Origin: JABDBK01 sp964453575
Lineage (GTDB): Bacteria; Pseudomonadota; Gammaproteobacteria; DSM-16500
Assembly (NCBI GenBank): GCA_964453575.1
Contig: CAYVRW010000084.1
Location: 1-9,482 of the forward strand
Direction of reading: 5' to 3'
Length of the DNA stretch: 9,482 nt
The translations under genes were made by a program, and so were the position numbers. The notes under the pieces were generated by a model. It searched no databases and was not told the DNA's origin. It saw only the letters and a list, made by a program, of their open reading frames with translations. Positions 1 through 5,730 of this stretch are shown piece by piece; within the stretch, counting starts at the first letter, position 1, and each line of letters starts with the position of its first letter.

Positions 1-92
1 ACTATATGTTTAGTAACATTTTTTACGAGGTAGCTACAATCCTCGACATGCCCCTAGGGCTTCGCAACCCACGTCGAAACCGGGTCGCCCCC
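1..92 (-). ncRNA. ssrA: tmRNA (ssrA), 5' portion, truncated by window edge
   Basis: Read on the minus strand from 92 down to 1, the sequence begins GGGGGCGACC, continues GGTTTCGACGTGGGTTGCGA, and then has GGGGCATGTCGAGG and CTCGTAAAAA blocks. These match the order and spacing of the tmRNA 5' end: the acceptor-stem half, the D-loop-like TTCGACG, the GCATG-CCGAGG helix and the CTCGTAAAAA segment that precedes the tag-peptide reading frame. tmRNA with SmpB rescues stalled ribosomes and adds a degradation tag. The resume codon, tag ORF, pseudoknots and 3' tRNA-like half lie outside the window. The 5' end is placed at 91-92 from the G run and the -10 box just upstream. The neighbouring smpB gene, co-directional and 40 bp away, supports the call. 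An apparent 71-codon plus-strand frame across this RNA is not a gene. Confidence 0.9.
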
Positions 93-99
93 ATTGATA

Positions 100-105
100 A
101 TTATA
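100..105 (-). promoter_or_regulatory. -10 box of the ssrA promoter
   Basis: A perfect TATAAT is read at 105 down to 100, seven bases upstream of the tmRNA 5' G run, which is the right distance for transcription to start at about 92. No good -35 hexamer is seen at 16-18 bp; TTGTAT at 132-127 is too far (21 bp). A strong independent promoter is expected for a stable RNA, and this one lies in the short gap after the smpB stop codon. Confidence 0.6.
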
Positions 106-132
106 CACTATTTAAGATCAAATATTATACAA

Positions 133-600
133 TTATTTCGCTTTTAACATCCGTTGTTTATCGCGCTGCCAATCACTTTCTTTTTCGGAAGCGCGTTTAT
201 CGTAAAGCTTTTTACCTTTAGCTAAACAAAACTCAAGTTTAACTCTATTGTGTTTCCAATATAACTTGAGCGGGATCAAAGTATACCCTTTGCGCTCAAC
301 ATTTCCTATTAATTTATTTATTTCTCGTTGATGTAGAAGTAGCTTGCGCGTACGTGTAGGATCAGGGTGCACATGGGTCGATGCTGTCAATAAAGGGGTA
401 ATTTGCGCCCCTAAAAGCCATACTTCGCCGCTTTTTACAATAACGTAACTCTGATCGATTTGGATGCGCCCTGCACGTAAACTTTTGACCTCCCATCCGG
501 CTAAGACAATACCTGCCTCAAAACGCTCCTCTATAGTATATTCGTGGTGCGCTTTTCGATTGACAGCGATGGTTGAGTCGAATTTAGCTTTTTCTTTCAT
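133..600 (-). CDS. smpB: SsrA-binding protein SmpB
   Basis: SmpB binds the tRNA-like domain of tmRNA and brings it to stalled ribosomes, where its C-terminal tail occupies the empty mRNA channel. The 155-residue product has the usual family length. It shows the N-terminal signature NRKAHHEY (14-21), followed by EERFEAGIVLAGWEVKSLR (24-42), the OB-fold core typical of the family. The basic tail DKRASEKESDWQRDKQRM (134-151) matches the conserved ribosome-inserting helix. The ATG at 600 is chosen because residues 1-13 lead directly into the conserved block. No Shine-Dalgarno sequence stands at the usual distance; instead a TATACT box (613-608) lies 7 bases upstream of the ATG, so a leaderless transcript is possible. 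The gene lies between yciA and ssrA, all co-directional. Confidence 0.97.
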   Translation of the reverse strand: MKEKAKFDSTIAVNRKAHHEYTIEERFEAGIVLAGWEVKSLRAGRIQIDQSYVIVKSGEVWLLGAQITPLLTASTHVHPDPTRTRKLLLHQREINKLIGNVERKGYTLIPLKLYWKHNRVKLEFCLAKGKKLYDKRASEKESDWQRDKQRMLKAK

Positions 601-606
601 GGTGCG

Positions 607-650
607 AAGTATAGTATTCTCTTTTACAAAATAACAGTGAAACTATACTT
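607..650. repeat. 9-bp perfect inverted repeat in the smpB leader
   Basis: AAGTATAGT at 607-615 is the exact reverse complement of ACTATACTT at 642-650, with 26 bases between. On the minus strand each arm contains a -10-like hexamer: TATAGT at 647-642 and TATACT at 613-608. It could be a spaced operator over tandem promoters or a large-loop hairpin in a longer transcript. On the plus strand a run of T follows the right arm, but no plus-strand gene ends here. The repeat is directly visible; its function is inferred. Confidence 0.5.
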
Positions 651-662
651 TTTTAGCGAATT

Positions 663-1046
663 TTACTTACGAACAGGCTGTTTCCTACCAAGATCATCAA
701 TGGCTACATAAATAAATGTTCCTTCAGCAACTTTTTGTTGAGTGTCTTGGGTTATTGAAAGTGTCCATACCTCAATTTTATAATGCATGGAGGTATGGCC
801 TACTTTTTGCAATTCGGCATAACAAGATACAAGATCGCCCACATTGACGGGCTTGATAAAACGCATGGCATCAATAGCCACTGTTACCACTCGTGAACCT
901 GAATGTCTGCGCGCCTCAATACCGCCGCCCATATCCATATTCGACACCAACCAGCCGCCAAAAATATCGCCATTGGCATTGGTATCTTTGGGCATAGCTA
1001 CAATTTGCACCGTTAGTTCACCGCGTGGTAAATGTTCAACGTCCAT
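663..1046 (-). CDS. yciA: acyl-CoA thioesterase, YciA family (hotdog fold)
   Basis: This is predicted to hydrolyse a broad range of acyl-CoA thioesters to free acid and CoA in the cytoplasm, as characterised YciA proteins do; the substrate range here is inferred. The 127-residue product is a single hotdog domain. The family signature DTNANGDIFGGWL spans residues 21-33 and is followed by SNMDMGGGI (35-43), the region carrying the acidic catalytic residue of the fold, probably Asp38. Later conserved strands include RVVTVAIDAMRFIKPVNVGD (52-71) and EGTFIYVAID (108-117). Length and order agree with E. coli YciA. The ATG at 1046 has GGAG 10 bases upstream (GGAGTTTTAGC before ATG), which supports the start. 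It lies downstream of the ldt gene and its terminator hairpin, and upstream of smpB with a 62-bp gap. Confidence 0.93.
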   Translation of the reverse strand: MDVEHLPRGELTVQIVAMPKDTNANGDIFGGWLVSNMDMGGGIEARRHSGSRVVTVAIDAMRFIKPVNVGDLVSCYAELQKVGHTSMHYKIEVWTLSITQDTQQKVAEGTFIYVAIDDLGRKQPVRK

Positions 1047-1082
1047 GCTAAAACTCCGCTATTAAAATTCTATTTTAAAGAC

Positions 1083-1107
1083 AATGGGCTTAACAAGTAA
1101 GCCCATT
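1083..1107 (-). terminator. hairpin terminator after the L,D-transpeptidase gene
   Basis: A perfect 10-bp stem pairs 1083-1092 (AATGGGCTTA) with 1098-1107 around a 5-base loop. It lies 9 bp past the stop of the ldt gene. On the minus strand it is followed by GTCTTTAAAAT, only a weak U tract, so termination may be partial and some transcripts could continue into yciA. Confidence 0.65.
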
Positions 1108-1116
1108 TCCCACTTA

Positions 1117-1668
1117 TTAATACGATTTAACAACCACTCTGGTACCAACATTTGCAAAATTGAATCGCAACCATTCAGCATCAGCCACATGCATACGCAC
1201 ACAACCATGGCTTACGTTACCTTCAACCACATTTCCTGGATAAGAGCCATGTAATCCTTGACCGCCATTAAAATACATGCAGTAAGGCATAGGTGCGCCA
1301 CCGCGTGGCAATGGATAAATATGCGATTTGCAATCTGCACTTCCTAACGATTGAATACGAAAACTTCCTGCACGCGTACGGCATGGTCTTCCAATATCAG
1401 CGCAATAGCTGGAACCAGCAGTTGCTAAACCTGCTTTAACCAACTTACCATCTTCATATGCACCCCATGCATGTACATTTGGATCGACCACAATAGTCTT
1501 TGTGTTGGATGCGATATTTTGTGGTAAGCGATCATTATAATCACGAGGATTGTAAGTTTCATAACTAGACATACCATTATTGTAGTTTGACACAGTACCG
1601 CAAGAACTGAGAGAAGCAGATATAAAAGCATAGACGATTAAAGCAACACCTGTTTTAAGGTTACGCAT
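1117..1668 (-). CDS. L,D-transpeptidase (YkuD) family lipoprotein, EnhA-like
   Basis: This is predicted to be an envelope-anchored L,D-transpeptidase acting on peptidoglycan, either forming 3-3 cross-links or attaching proteins. Residues 1-22 are a lipoprotein signal (MRN-LK, hydrophobic core, then LSSC) with the lipidated Cys at 23. A low-complexity Asn/Tyr-rich linker follows to about 55. The YkuD domain covers about 57-183. The catalytic signature is complete: HG at 140-141 and SHGCVRM at 153-159, with Cys156 as nucleophile. Four other cysteines (89, 96, 113, 130) could form disulfides in the periplasm. The block IYPLPRGGAPMPYCMYFNGG (117-136) resembles Legionella/Coxiella EnhA-type proteins from memory, which I could not check. 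A strong AAGGAG lies 8 bases upstream of the ATG. A stable hairpin follows the stop codon, so it is probably monocistronic. Confidence 0.9.
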   Translation of the reverse strand: MRNLKTGVALIVYAFISASLSSCGTVSNYNNGMSSYETYNPRDYNDRLPQNIASNTKTIVVDPNVHAWGAYEDGKLVKAGLATAGSSYCADIGRPCRTRAGSFRIQSLGSADCKSHIYPLPRGGAPMPYCMYFNGGQGLHGSYPGNVVEGNVSHGCVRMHVADAEWLRFNFANVGTRVVVKSY

Positions 1669-1703
1669 AGCAATACTCCTTCTTTTTTATTTGTTATAAG
1701 TTT

Positions 1704-1730
1704 ATTCTAAGCCTAAAAAACACTTAGAAT
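1704..1730. repeat. 8-bp inverted repeat upstream of the L,D-transpeptidase gene
   Basis: ATTCTAAG (1704-1711) is the exact reverse complement of CTTAGAAT (1723-1730), with an 11-base A-rich centre. It sits 36-62 bp upstream of the ldt start. The weak minus-strand -10-like TATAAC at 1698-1693 lies just downstream of it. It could be an operator or a leader hairpin; only the dyad itself is certain. Confidence 0.4.
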
Positions 1731-2036
1731 TCATGGATAGTTCAAAATATTCTTGATTTGGATTATCTTTTGCTCATAAGATTCAACAGTGGTTTATTTA
1801 TATTAATTTTTAACCTAGACACCCTGCAAAATTTACACAAAATTAAATGATTCTCCACACTTCAATACAACCTCTTTTCCGCAAAAAGTGTATGGAAATA
1901 ATGCATTTTTTGCCTCATTGCTTTGTTATTTCCAATAACATACTAGAAATAACTCTTTACAAGCTATCCATCTTATTTGTTAAACTAATTTCTACATTAC
2001 CCATAATTGAATATTTTTTATTAAGGACAATGACAC
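1731..2036. other. AT-rich divergent intergenic region
   Basis: This stretch lies between the ldt lipoprotein (-) and the 260-residue orphan (+). It holds no convincing gene. A 79-codon plus-strand frame from 1847 lacks a ribosome binding site and overlaps the start of the next gene out of frame. A weak promoter candidate for the plus-strand gene is TTGTTA (1977-1982) with CATAAT (2002-2007), but the 19-bp spacing is long. The ribosome binding site AAGGA at 2023-2027 precedes the ATG at 2037. Confidence 0.5.
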
Positions 2037-2819
2037 ATGACTCAATCAAGACCTTATATCATTCAAATTTTAAAAGAAGAATTTAAAAACCCGGAAAAAG
2101 CACAACACATACGTACTAAAACACTTCATATTCTAAAAGAAAGCCCTGGAAGCGCGTCTCGTATTTTTGATGAACTTCCAAGTTTGCTTCCCAAAAAAAC
2201 CATGCAATCTCTCTCGTGCAAATTTTTAAATATTATTTCTCGCATGGACACGAACCCCATTTCGGAGACCCATGGCGTGGAAATTACAAATGAAAAAGAC
2301 AAAGAAAAAATTTCTCTTTTTATAAAAGAAATTTTAGCCATTGGCATTAAAGAATTACTCGATGATGAGAATGGTCATATTAAACCGGAAATAATTGAGC
2401 AGCTAAGATTGGAGAGTATCGAAAAAAAATTGGGCCGATCTGAATTAACGCTTTCTATTTTGTGCGGTTACGTTGGCGCAATCAATCAGGAAATTGTTAA
2501 AAATTTTTCTCTCAAAGAAATTTCAATATCTAAATATAATCCTGCTTATACGAGATTTTATGTTTATATCAATGGAAAAATGGAAGATGTTAATTGCAAC
2601 CAAACCAATCTCCGTCTATGGGCCCTTGCTAAACTTAAAGAAGAAGGGCATGATTTCACGAAAAATGATTTATTAAAGTGGTCTCGCGAAAATCCTCTTA
2701 TCATGGGTACAGCGATTGTTTTAGGCGCGATCACTACCGCATCGATTTTATTTTTCAATAATCAATCAGGTAAAACGTCTGATGCACAACTATTTGATAA
2801 GATAAAACCTAGGGTCTAA
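2037..2819 (+). CDS. hypothetical protein with single C-terminal transmembrane anchor
   Basis: I do not recognise this 260-residue family. It has no N-terminal signal peptide. Residues 1-215 look soluble and mostly helical, rich in Lys, Glu and Ile, with a charged stretch at about 80-135 (NEKDKEKISLFIKE is typical). Residues 150-185 contain an aromatic, strand-like patch (YNPAYTRFYVYING, 167-180). One strong hydrophobic segment runs from about 221 to 240 (LIMGTAIVLGAITTASILFF), followed by a 20-residue polar tail ending in DKIKPRV. That makes it look like a C-tail-anchored membrane protein with its bulk in the cytoplasm. The start is supported by AAGGA 9 bases upstream. The gene ends 11 bp inside the convergent cNMP-binding gene. 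A secreted effector is possible in a Legionellales host but nothing here proves it. Confidence 0.8.
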   Translation: MTQSRPYIIQILKEEFKNPEKAQHIRTKTLHILKESPGSASRIFDELPSLLPKKTMQSLSCKFLNIISRMDTNPISETHGVEITNEKDKEKISLFIKEILAIGIKELLDDENGHIKPEIIEQLRLESIEKKLGRSELTLSILCGYVGAINQEIVKNFSLKEISISKYNPAYTRFYVYINGKMEDVNCNQTNLRLWALAKLKEEGHDFTKNDLLKWSRENPLIMGTAIVLGAITTASILFFNNQSGKTSDAQLFDKIKPRV

Positions 2820-3267
2820 CATTAACATAATTTCTTGACTGCTGACGCATGACTTCATTAACATGCGAGTAATATAAAGCAAATCCATGAAATAATGCGA
2901 TAGTAAGAAATAAGGCGATGACATCTGTTTTAGCGATAACTGTTGCTGTTCTAAGACCCGATAAGGAATAAAACCCTGTTTCATTTAATCCTATAGCATC
3001 ATGATGATCAGCGGTTAAAACAGCAACGGTTTTTACTTCGGGTACTGTACCTTGGTGAGTTGTTTTCCTTACTTCAGCCTCACCTTTCACAAGAAGGTAA
3101 AAACTATCCACCGGATCACCTTCCTTCACGATGATTTCACCTTCTTTGAATGTTTTGGGAATTAATAAAGATGCTAACATTTCAATTTCTTCATCTTTTA
3201 GCGCAGCAAAACACTGCTGGTTCTTTATCACGGACTGTCTAATTGTAGAGGGTATTATATCAGCCAT
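2809..3267 (-). CDS. single-domain cyclic-nucleotide-binding (CRP-type sensor) protein
   Basis: This 152-residue protein consists almost entirely of a cNMP-binding-type jelly roll with no DNA-binding helix-turn-helix, kinase or channel attached. Visible family features are the N-terminal helix CFAALKDEEIEMLASLL (19-35), FKEGEIIVKEGDPVDSFYLL (40-59), VKGEAEVRK (60-68) and the RTATV element (106-110), whose Arg contacts the cyclic phosphate in canonical members. The usual FGE-x-A/S phosphate-binding cassette is replaced by IGLNE (92-96), so cAMP or cGMP binding is uncertain. A short hydrophobic helix (about 117-132) and a helix ending in RQQSRNY follow. CAGGAT lies about 10 bases upstream of the ATG at 3267. 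Its 3' end overlaps the convergent 260-residue gene by 11 bp. It may regulate a partner protein, or be a degenerate sensor; the ligand is unknown. Confidence 0.85.
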   Translation of the reverse strand: MADIIPSTIRQSVIKNQQCFAALKDEEIEMLASLLIPKTFKEGEIIVKEGDPVDSFYLLVKGEAEVRKTTHQGTVPEVKTVAVLTADHHDAIGLNETGFYSLSGLRTATVIAKTDVIALFLTIALFHGFALYYSHVNEVMRQQSRNYVNVRP

Positions 3268-3313
3268 AGCAGTATCATCCTGAATAATGTAGATAAATTT
3301 AACCCATACTTAC

Positions 3314-3319
3314 ATTATA
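3314..3319 (-). promoter_or_regulatory. -10 box for the cNMP-binding protein gene
   Basis: A perfect TATAAT is read at 3319 down to 3314, giving a start at about 3307 and a leader of about 40 bases that includes the ribosome binding site. No good -35 is seen at 16-18 bp; the region upstream is A/T runs. Confidence 0.5.
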
Positions 3320-3387
3320 CCTAAAAAACTGTAAATTTTTATGCAATTTGTTGGCTGAAAAAATGCATATTTTCATTAAGTTAGGAT

Positions 3388-3419
3388 ATATGATAAAATA
3401 TTAATCAATTTTATTATAT
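3388..3419. repeat. AT-rich 12-bp inverted repeat in a divergent intergenic region
   Basis: Arms 3388-3399 and 3408-3419 pair over 12 positions with one G-T pair (3392/3415) around an 8-base centre. The repeat sits between the cNMP-binding gene (-) and the 62-residue gene (+) in the 284-bp gap 3268-3551. The arms are almost pure A/T, so this could arise by composition alone. Apart from the promoter candidates listed separately, I see nothing else in this gap. Confidence 0.35.
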
Positions 3420-3449
3420 AAGCTAATTTAATGCCCTCTTAAGAAAGAC

Positions 3450-3478
3450 TTAATATTCACTTAACAAACCCATATTAT
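3450..3478 (+). promoter_or_regulatory. candidate promoter for the 62-residue small protein
   Basis: TTAATA (3450-3455) and TATTAT (3473-3478) are 17 bp apart, giving a start near 3485 and a leader of about 65 bases. Both boxes are imperfect and the region is AT-rich, so this is only a candidate. Confidence 0.35.
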
Positions 3479-3551
3479 ACTTGTCGAACATTTATCGGTA
3501 ATTAATACAATAAATGTATTTAATTTGATCACTATATGAGGGGATTTTATT

Positions 3552-3740
3552 ATGTTTAGATTTTTCAGTAAATCTGAAGCGGCAATGGCTGCTTTTGGAG
3601 CTGGTCTCGCTGTTGTTGAACTACAGAGACGGTCTTCAAAAAAGGAACTCGAGGAACATCTTCGAAAGATCAGAGAGGAGCAACGAGAAAAAGATAGCCA
3701 GCAACCCAAGATTGGACTCAAACGCACATACACGGACTAA
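3552..3740 (+). CDS. small hypothetical protein, 62 aa, helical/coiled-coil-like
   Basis: I do not recognise the family. The 62-residue product has a short hydrophobic Ala/Gly-rich segment (about 10-22, AAMAAFGAGLAVV) after the basic start MFRFFSK. A highly charged helix of Glu, Lys, Arg and Gln (about 23-48) follows with leucines spaced as in a coiled coil, and the tail is polar. The hydrophobic part is too short and small-sided for a certain transmembrane helix; an amphipathic membrane contact is as likely. It is supported as a gene by a strong GAGGGG 8-9 bases before the ATG and by a hairpin just after the stop. Two overlapping frames here (+, 3595; -, 3636) lack such support. The next gene starts 143 bp downstream with its own promoter candidate. 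Confidence 0.7.
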   Translation: MFRFFSKSEAAMAAFGAGLAVVELQRRSSKKELEEHLRKIREEQREKDSQQPKIGLKRTYTD

Positions 3741-3749
3741 TACAAAAAT

Positions 3750-3784
3750 TAGGGATACGATGCAAAAAGTACATCTTATCCCTA
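3750..3784 (+). terminator. hairpin after the 62-residue small protein gene
   Basis: TAGGGATA (3750-3757) pairs with TATCCCTA (3777-3784); after one C/T mismatch, GATG (3759-3762) pairs with CATC (3772-3775), leaving a 9-base loop. The stem begins 9 bp past the stop codon. The downstream side (TTCCTACTCTTC) has no proper U run, so it may protect the mRNA 3' end rather than terminate alone. On the opposite strand a T5 run follows the stem, but no minus-strand gene leads into it. Confidence 0.5.
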
Positions 3785-3816
3785 TTCCTACTCTTCTATA
3801 CCGCAAATTTTTTCCA

Positions 3817-3845
3817 TAGACCACCCACCTACAACATGTTATAAC
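3817..3845 (+). promoter_or_regulatory. candidate extended -10 promoter of the M28 peptidase gene
   Basis: TAGACC (3817-3822, 4 of 6 matches to TTGACA) lies 17 bp from TATAAC (3840-3845). The latter is preceded by TGT (3837-3839), forming an extended -10 element. Transcription would start near 3852, about 30 bases before the ATG at 3884, leaving room for the AAGGAG ribosome binding site. Confidence 0.5.
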
Positions 3846-3883
3846 CATTCAGTTCGGATTTTATCATTCAAGGAGAAATTTTA

Positions 3884-5092
3884 ATGCGAATATATCATAA
3901 ACTTATTTTAGTGAGTTTACTCTCATCGTTCTGCACTCTCAATTATGCAGAAACCATTCCAACACAGCATTTTGTAGTTGCACCTAAATGTTTGCTTAAA
4001 AACAACATCTCTCATAAAACATTAGCAACGTCAAAAAAATTAATGTTAATTGAAACCAATGATACAGGCATTGATTCCTTAATCGCTGCGAAGCAAAATA
4101 AAACTACCCGTTGTGGCGGCTTTATGGATGTAACATCAGCTTGGGAAAGTTATGCTAAAAAACTCACATCCAAGCACAATGCAAAATCTTTTTTAGCTGA
4201 TTATGAAAACACCCCCAAATCATCGTTAAAAACATCTTATAGCATAAGATATCCTGCTCAAGTTGAAGCATTAATCAAACAAAGTAATCCGCAAAATATG
4301 TGGACAAGGTTACAAGCATTAAGCAGTAAAGTTGATCGTTATTCACGTTCTGATAGTGGCGCCCAAGTGGCGGAAGAAATTAAAAATGAAGTTGAAACCA
4401 TGGCTAAAAACAATAATCGCACTGATGTAAGCGCTTATTTTGTTGATACCGTGGGTTACAAACAGAAATCAGTCGTTGTTAAAATAGGTAATTCCAATCA
4501 ACCTGGCATCGTGATTGGAGCACATATGGATACTTTATCAAGTATGTTTGAAAGAAAACCAGGAGCTGACGATGATGGTTCAGGTACAGTAACCGTGCTT
4601 GAAGTTGCGCGCACTCTACTTTCTAGCGACATGCGCTTTAACAAACCTATTTATCTTATTTGGTACGCCGCTGAAGAAGTGGGTTTAGTGGGTTCACAAC
4701 ATGTCGTCAATGACTTTTTGAAAAAAAATATTCCCGTTTCAGAAGTCATGCAATTTGATATGACGGGCTATGCCCACAAAAATGATTTAACCATATGGTT
4801 ATATGATGACTACACCAATAAAGAATTGACGGCTTATCTTGAAACATTGATTAATACTTACGTCAAAACCTCTATTGGGCATGATAAGTGCGGTTATGCA
4901 TGCAGTGATCATGCTTCATGGACGCAAAAAGGTTACCGTGCATCGATGCCGTTTGAAGCATCTTTCAGAACGGATAATCCGGATATTCATACTTCAAGAG
5001 ATACCATTGAAAAACTCTCTCTCGCGCATATGACGGATTTTTCGAAATTGGCACTTGCTTTTGCAGTTGAATTAGCAGAGCCAGTTGTTTAA
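3884..5092 (+). CDS. secreted M28 family zinc aminopeptidase (LapA / Vibrio leucyl aminopeptidase type)
   Basis: This is predicted to be a secreted di-zinc aminopeptidase removing N-terminal residues, probably leucine-preferring by analogy. Residues 1-22 are a Sec signal peptide with likely cleavage after LNYA. Residues 23 to about 120 look like a propeptide. The catalytic domain follows with all expected metal ligands of the M28E subfamily: His214 (GAHMD), bridging Asp230 (GADDDGSG, 227-234), catalytic Glu264 and ligand Glu265 (YAAEEVGLVGS, 261-271), Asp292 (FDMTGY) and His369 (DIHTSRDT, 368-374). Cys336 and Cys340 (KCGYACSDHASW, 335-346) match the disulfide of the Vibrio enzyme. It lacks the C-terminal extension of the longer Vibrio precursors. 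AAGGAG stands 8-9 bases before the ATG. Its 3' end overlaps the convergent TonB-like gene by 4 bp. Homologous Legionella LapA is a type II secretion substrate, and a gspB-like gene lies next door. Confidence 0.93.
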   Translation: MRIYHKLILVSLLSSFCTLNYAETIPTQHFVVAPKCLLKNNISHKTLATSKKLMLIETNDTGIDSLIAAKQNKTTRCGGFMDVTSAWESYAKKLTSKHNAKSFLADYENTPKSSLKTSYSIRYPAQVEALIKQSNPQNMWTRLQALSSKVDRYSRSDSGAQVAEEIKNEVETMAKNNNRTDVSAYFVDTVGYKQKSVVVKIGNSNQPGIVIGAHMDTLSSMFERKPGADDDGSGTVTVLEVARTLLSSDMRFNKPIYLIWYAAEEVGLVGSQHVVNDFLKKNIPVSEVMQFDMTGYAHKNDLTIWLYDDYTNKELTAYLETLINTYVKTSIGHDKCGYACSDHASWTQKGYRASMPFEASFRTDNPDIHTSRDTIEKLSLAHMTDFSKLALAFAVELAEPVV

Positions 5093-5727
5093 CGACGAGA
5101 ACCGAAAACAATACCAAATACAATAGGCATGGGCTCTTTTACATAAGGGCCCACATTTCTAACCGGCGAAATGTGGCTCGCCGCAAAAACTGCTGCCTCA
5201 TCTAACACATCAGCACGACTGGACTTCAGCAAACGCACATCCGTGACCGTACCATCAGGATGCAGCACAAAACCGATGACACTTACACCACCTATACTTA
5301 AATCAATGGCAGACTTAGGATACAAAAGTTTAGCAGTAAGTGCTTTGCCTAAAATGATAATTAAGGGTTGCGGCGTTTTACTATTATCACCGATAAGATG
5401 TACCGGCTCTAAGCTTTGTTTCGGTGAAATATCCACTGCTTGATTAAAACGAACTTCGCGTTGATCGAAAATAGGTTTTTCAATGCCATACTTTGAGGTA
5501 GGAACTTCTTTTTTGAAAATTTCTTTTGCTGCTGCACGATTGTTTTGTTCGGCGGGTTTCTGTGCTGATTCATGATAAGCATAAGAACGTATGTAGGATT
5601 CTTGATTATCTTGAGATTTAGTTTGATGAATCCATACGTATGAAAAAAATAAAAAGATTAGAAAATGCAATAAAACTGCTAACCAAAAACTCCAATCACG
5701 TAGCGATTTAACTTGATCTATGCGCAT
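5089..5727 (-). CDS. TonB-like protein (N-terminal membrane anchor, TonB C-terminal domain)
   Basis: The 212-residue product has the layout of a TonB-type energy transducer. A cytoplasmic N-terminus of about 13 residues leads to one transmembrane helix at about 14-33 (FWLAVLLHFLIFLFFSYVW), then a polar periplasmic linker (34-125), then a TonB C-terminal fold (about 130-211). The fold is recognised by LLYPKSAIDLSIGGVSVIGF (134-153), the DGTVTDVRLLKSS turn (158-170) and LDEAAVFAA (175-183). The linker lacks the long Pro-Lys/Pro-Glu repeats of classical TonB, and no exbB or exbD gene is near, so a role in iron uptake is not indicated. It starts 3 bp after the gspB-like gene, with only a weak GGG ribosome binding site, which suggests translational coupling. 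The pair may work together in the envelope. The 3' end overlaps the M28 gene by 4 bp. Confidence 0.82.
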   Translation of the reverse strand: MRIDQVKSLRDWSFWLAVLLHFLIFLFFSYVWIHQTKSQDNQESYIRSYAYHESAQKPAEQNNRAAAKEIFKKEVPTSKYGIEKPIFDQREVRFNQAVDISPKQSLEPVHLIGDNSKTPQPLIIILGKALTAKLLYPKSAIDLSIGGVSVIGFVLHPDGTVTDVRLLKSSRADVLDEAAVFAASHISPVRNVGPYVKEPMPIVFGIVFGSRR

Positions 5728-5730
5728 GAA

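Noticed and set aside
6..221. 71-codon plus-strand reading frame
   Set aside because: It runs antisense through the tmRNA 5' end, the ssrA promoter and the 3' end of smpB, with no ribosome binding site.
1847..2086. 79-codon plus-strand reading frame in the intergenic region
   Set aside because: No ribosome binding site, composition typical of AT-rich noncoding DNA, and overlap with the well-supported gene starting at 2037 in another frame.
2037..3267. Orphan membrane protein plus cNMP sensor as a nucleotide-signalling defence pair (CBASS-like)
   Set aside because: There is no cyclase gene, the genes are convergent rather than in an operon, and the sensor has no effector domain; nothing supports a defence system.
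3388..3419. AT-rich dyad considered as a true operator
   Set aside because: The arms are nearly all A and T, so chance is a fair explanation; it is kept only as a low-confidence repeat.
3595..3848. Alternative reading frames over the 62-residue gene (plus from 3595, minus from 3848)
   Set aside because: No ribosome binding sites, and both cross the hairpin at 3750-3784; the frame at 3552 has the better signals.
5089..5727. Classical TonB for iron-siderophore uptake
   Set aside because: It has no long Pro-rich linker and no exbB, exbD or receptor genes nearby; only a TonB-like label is justified.
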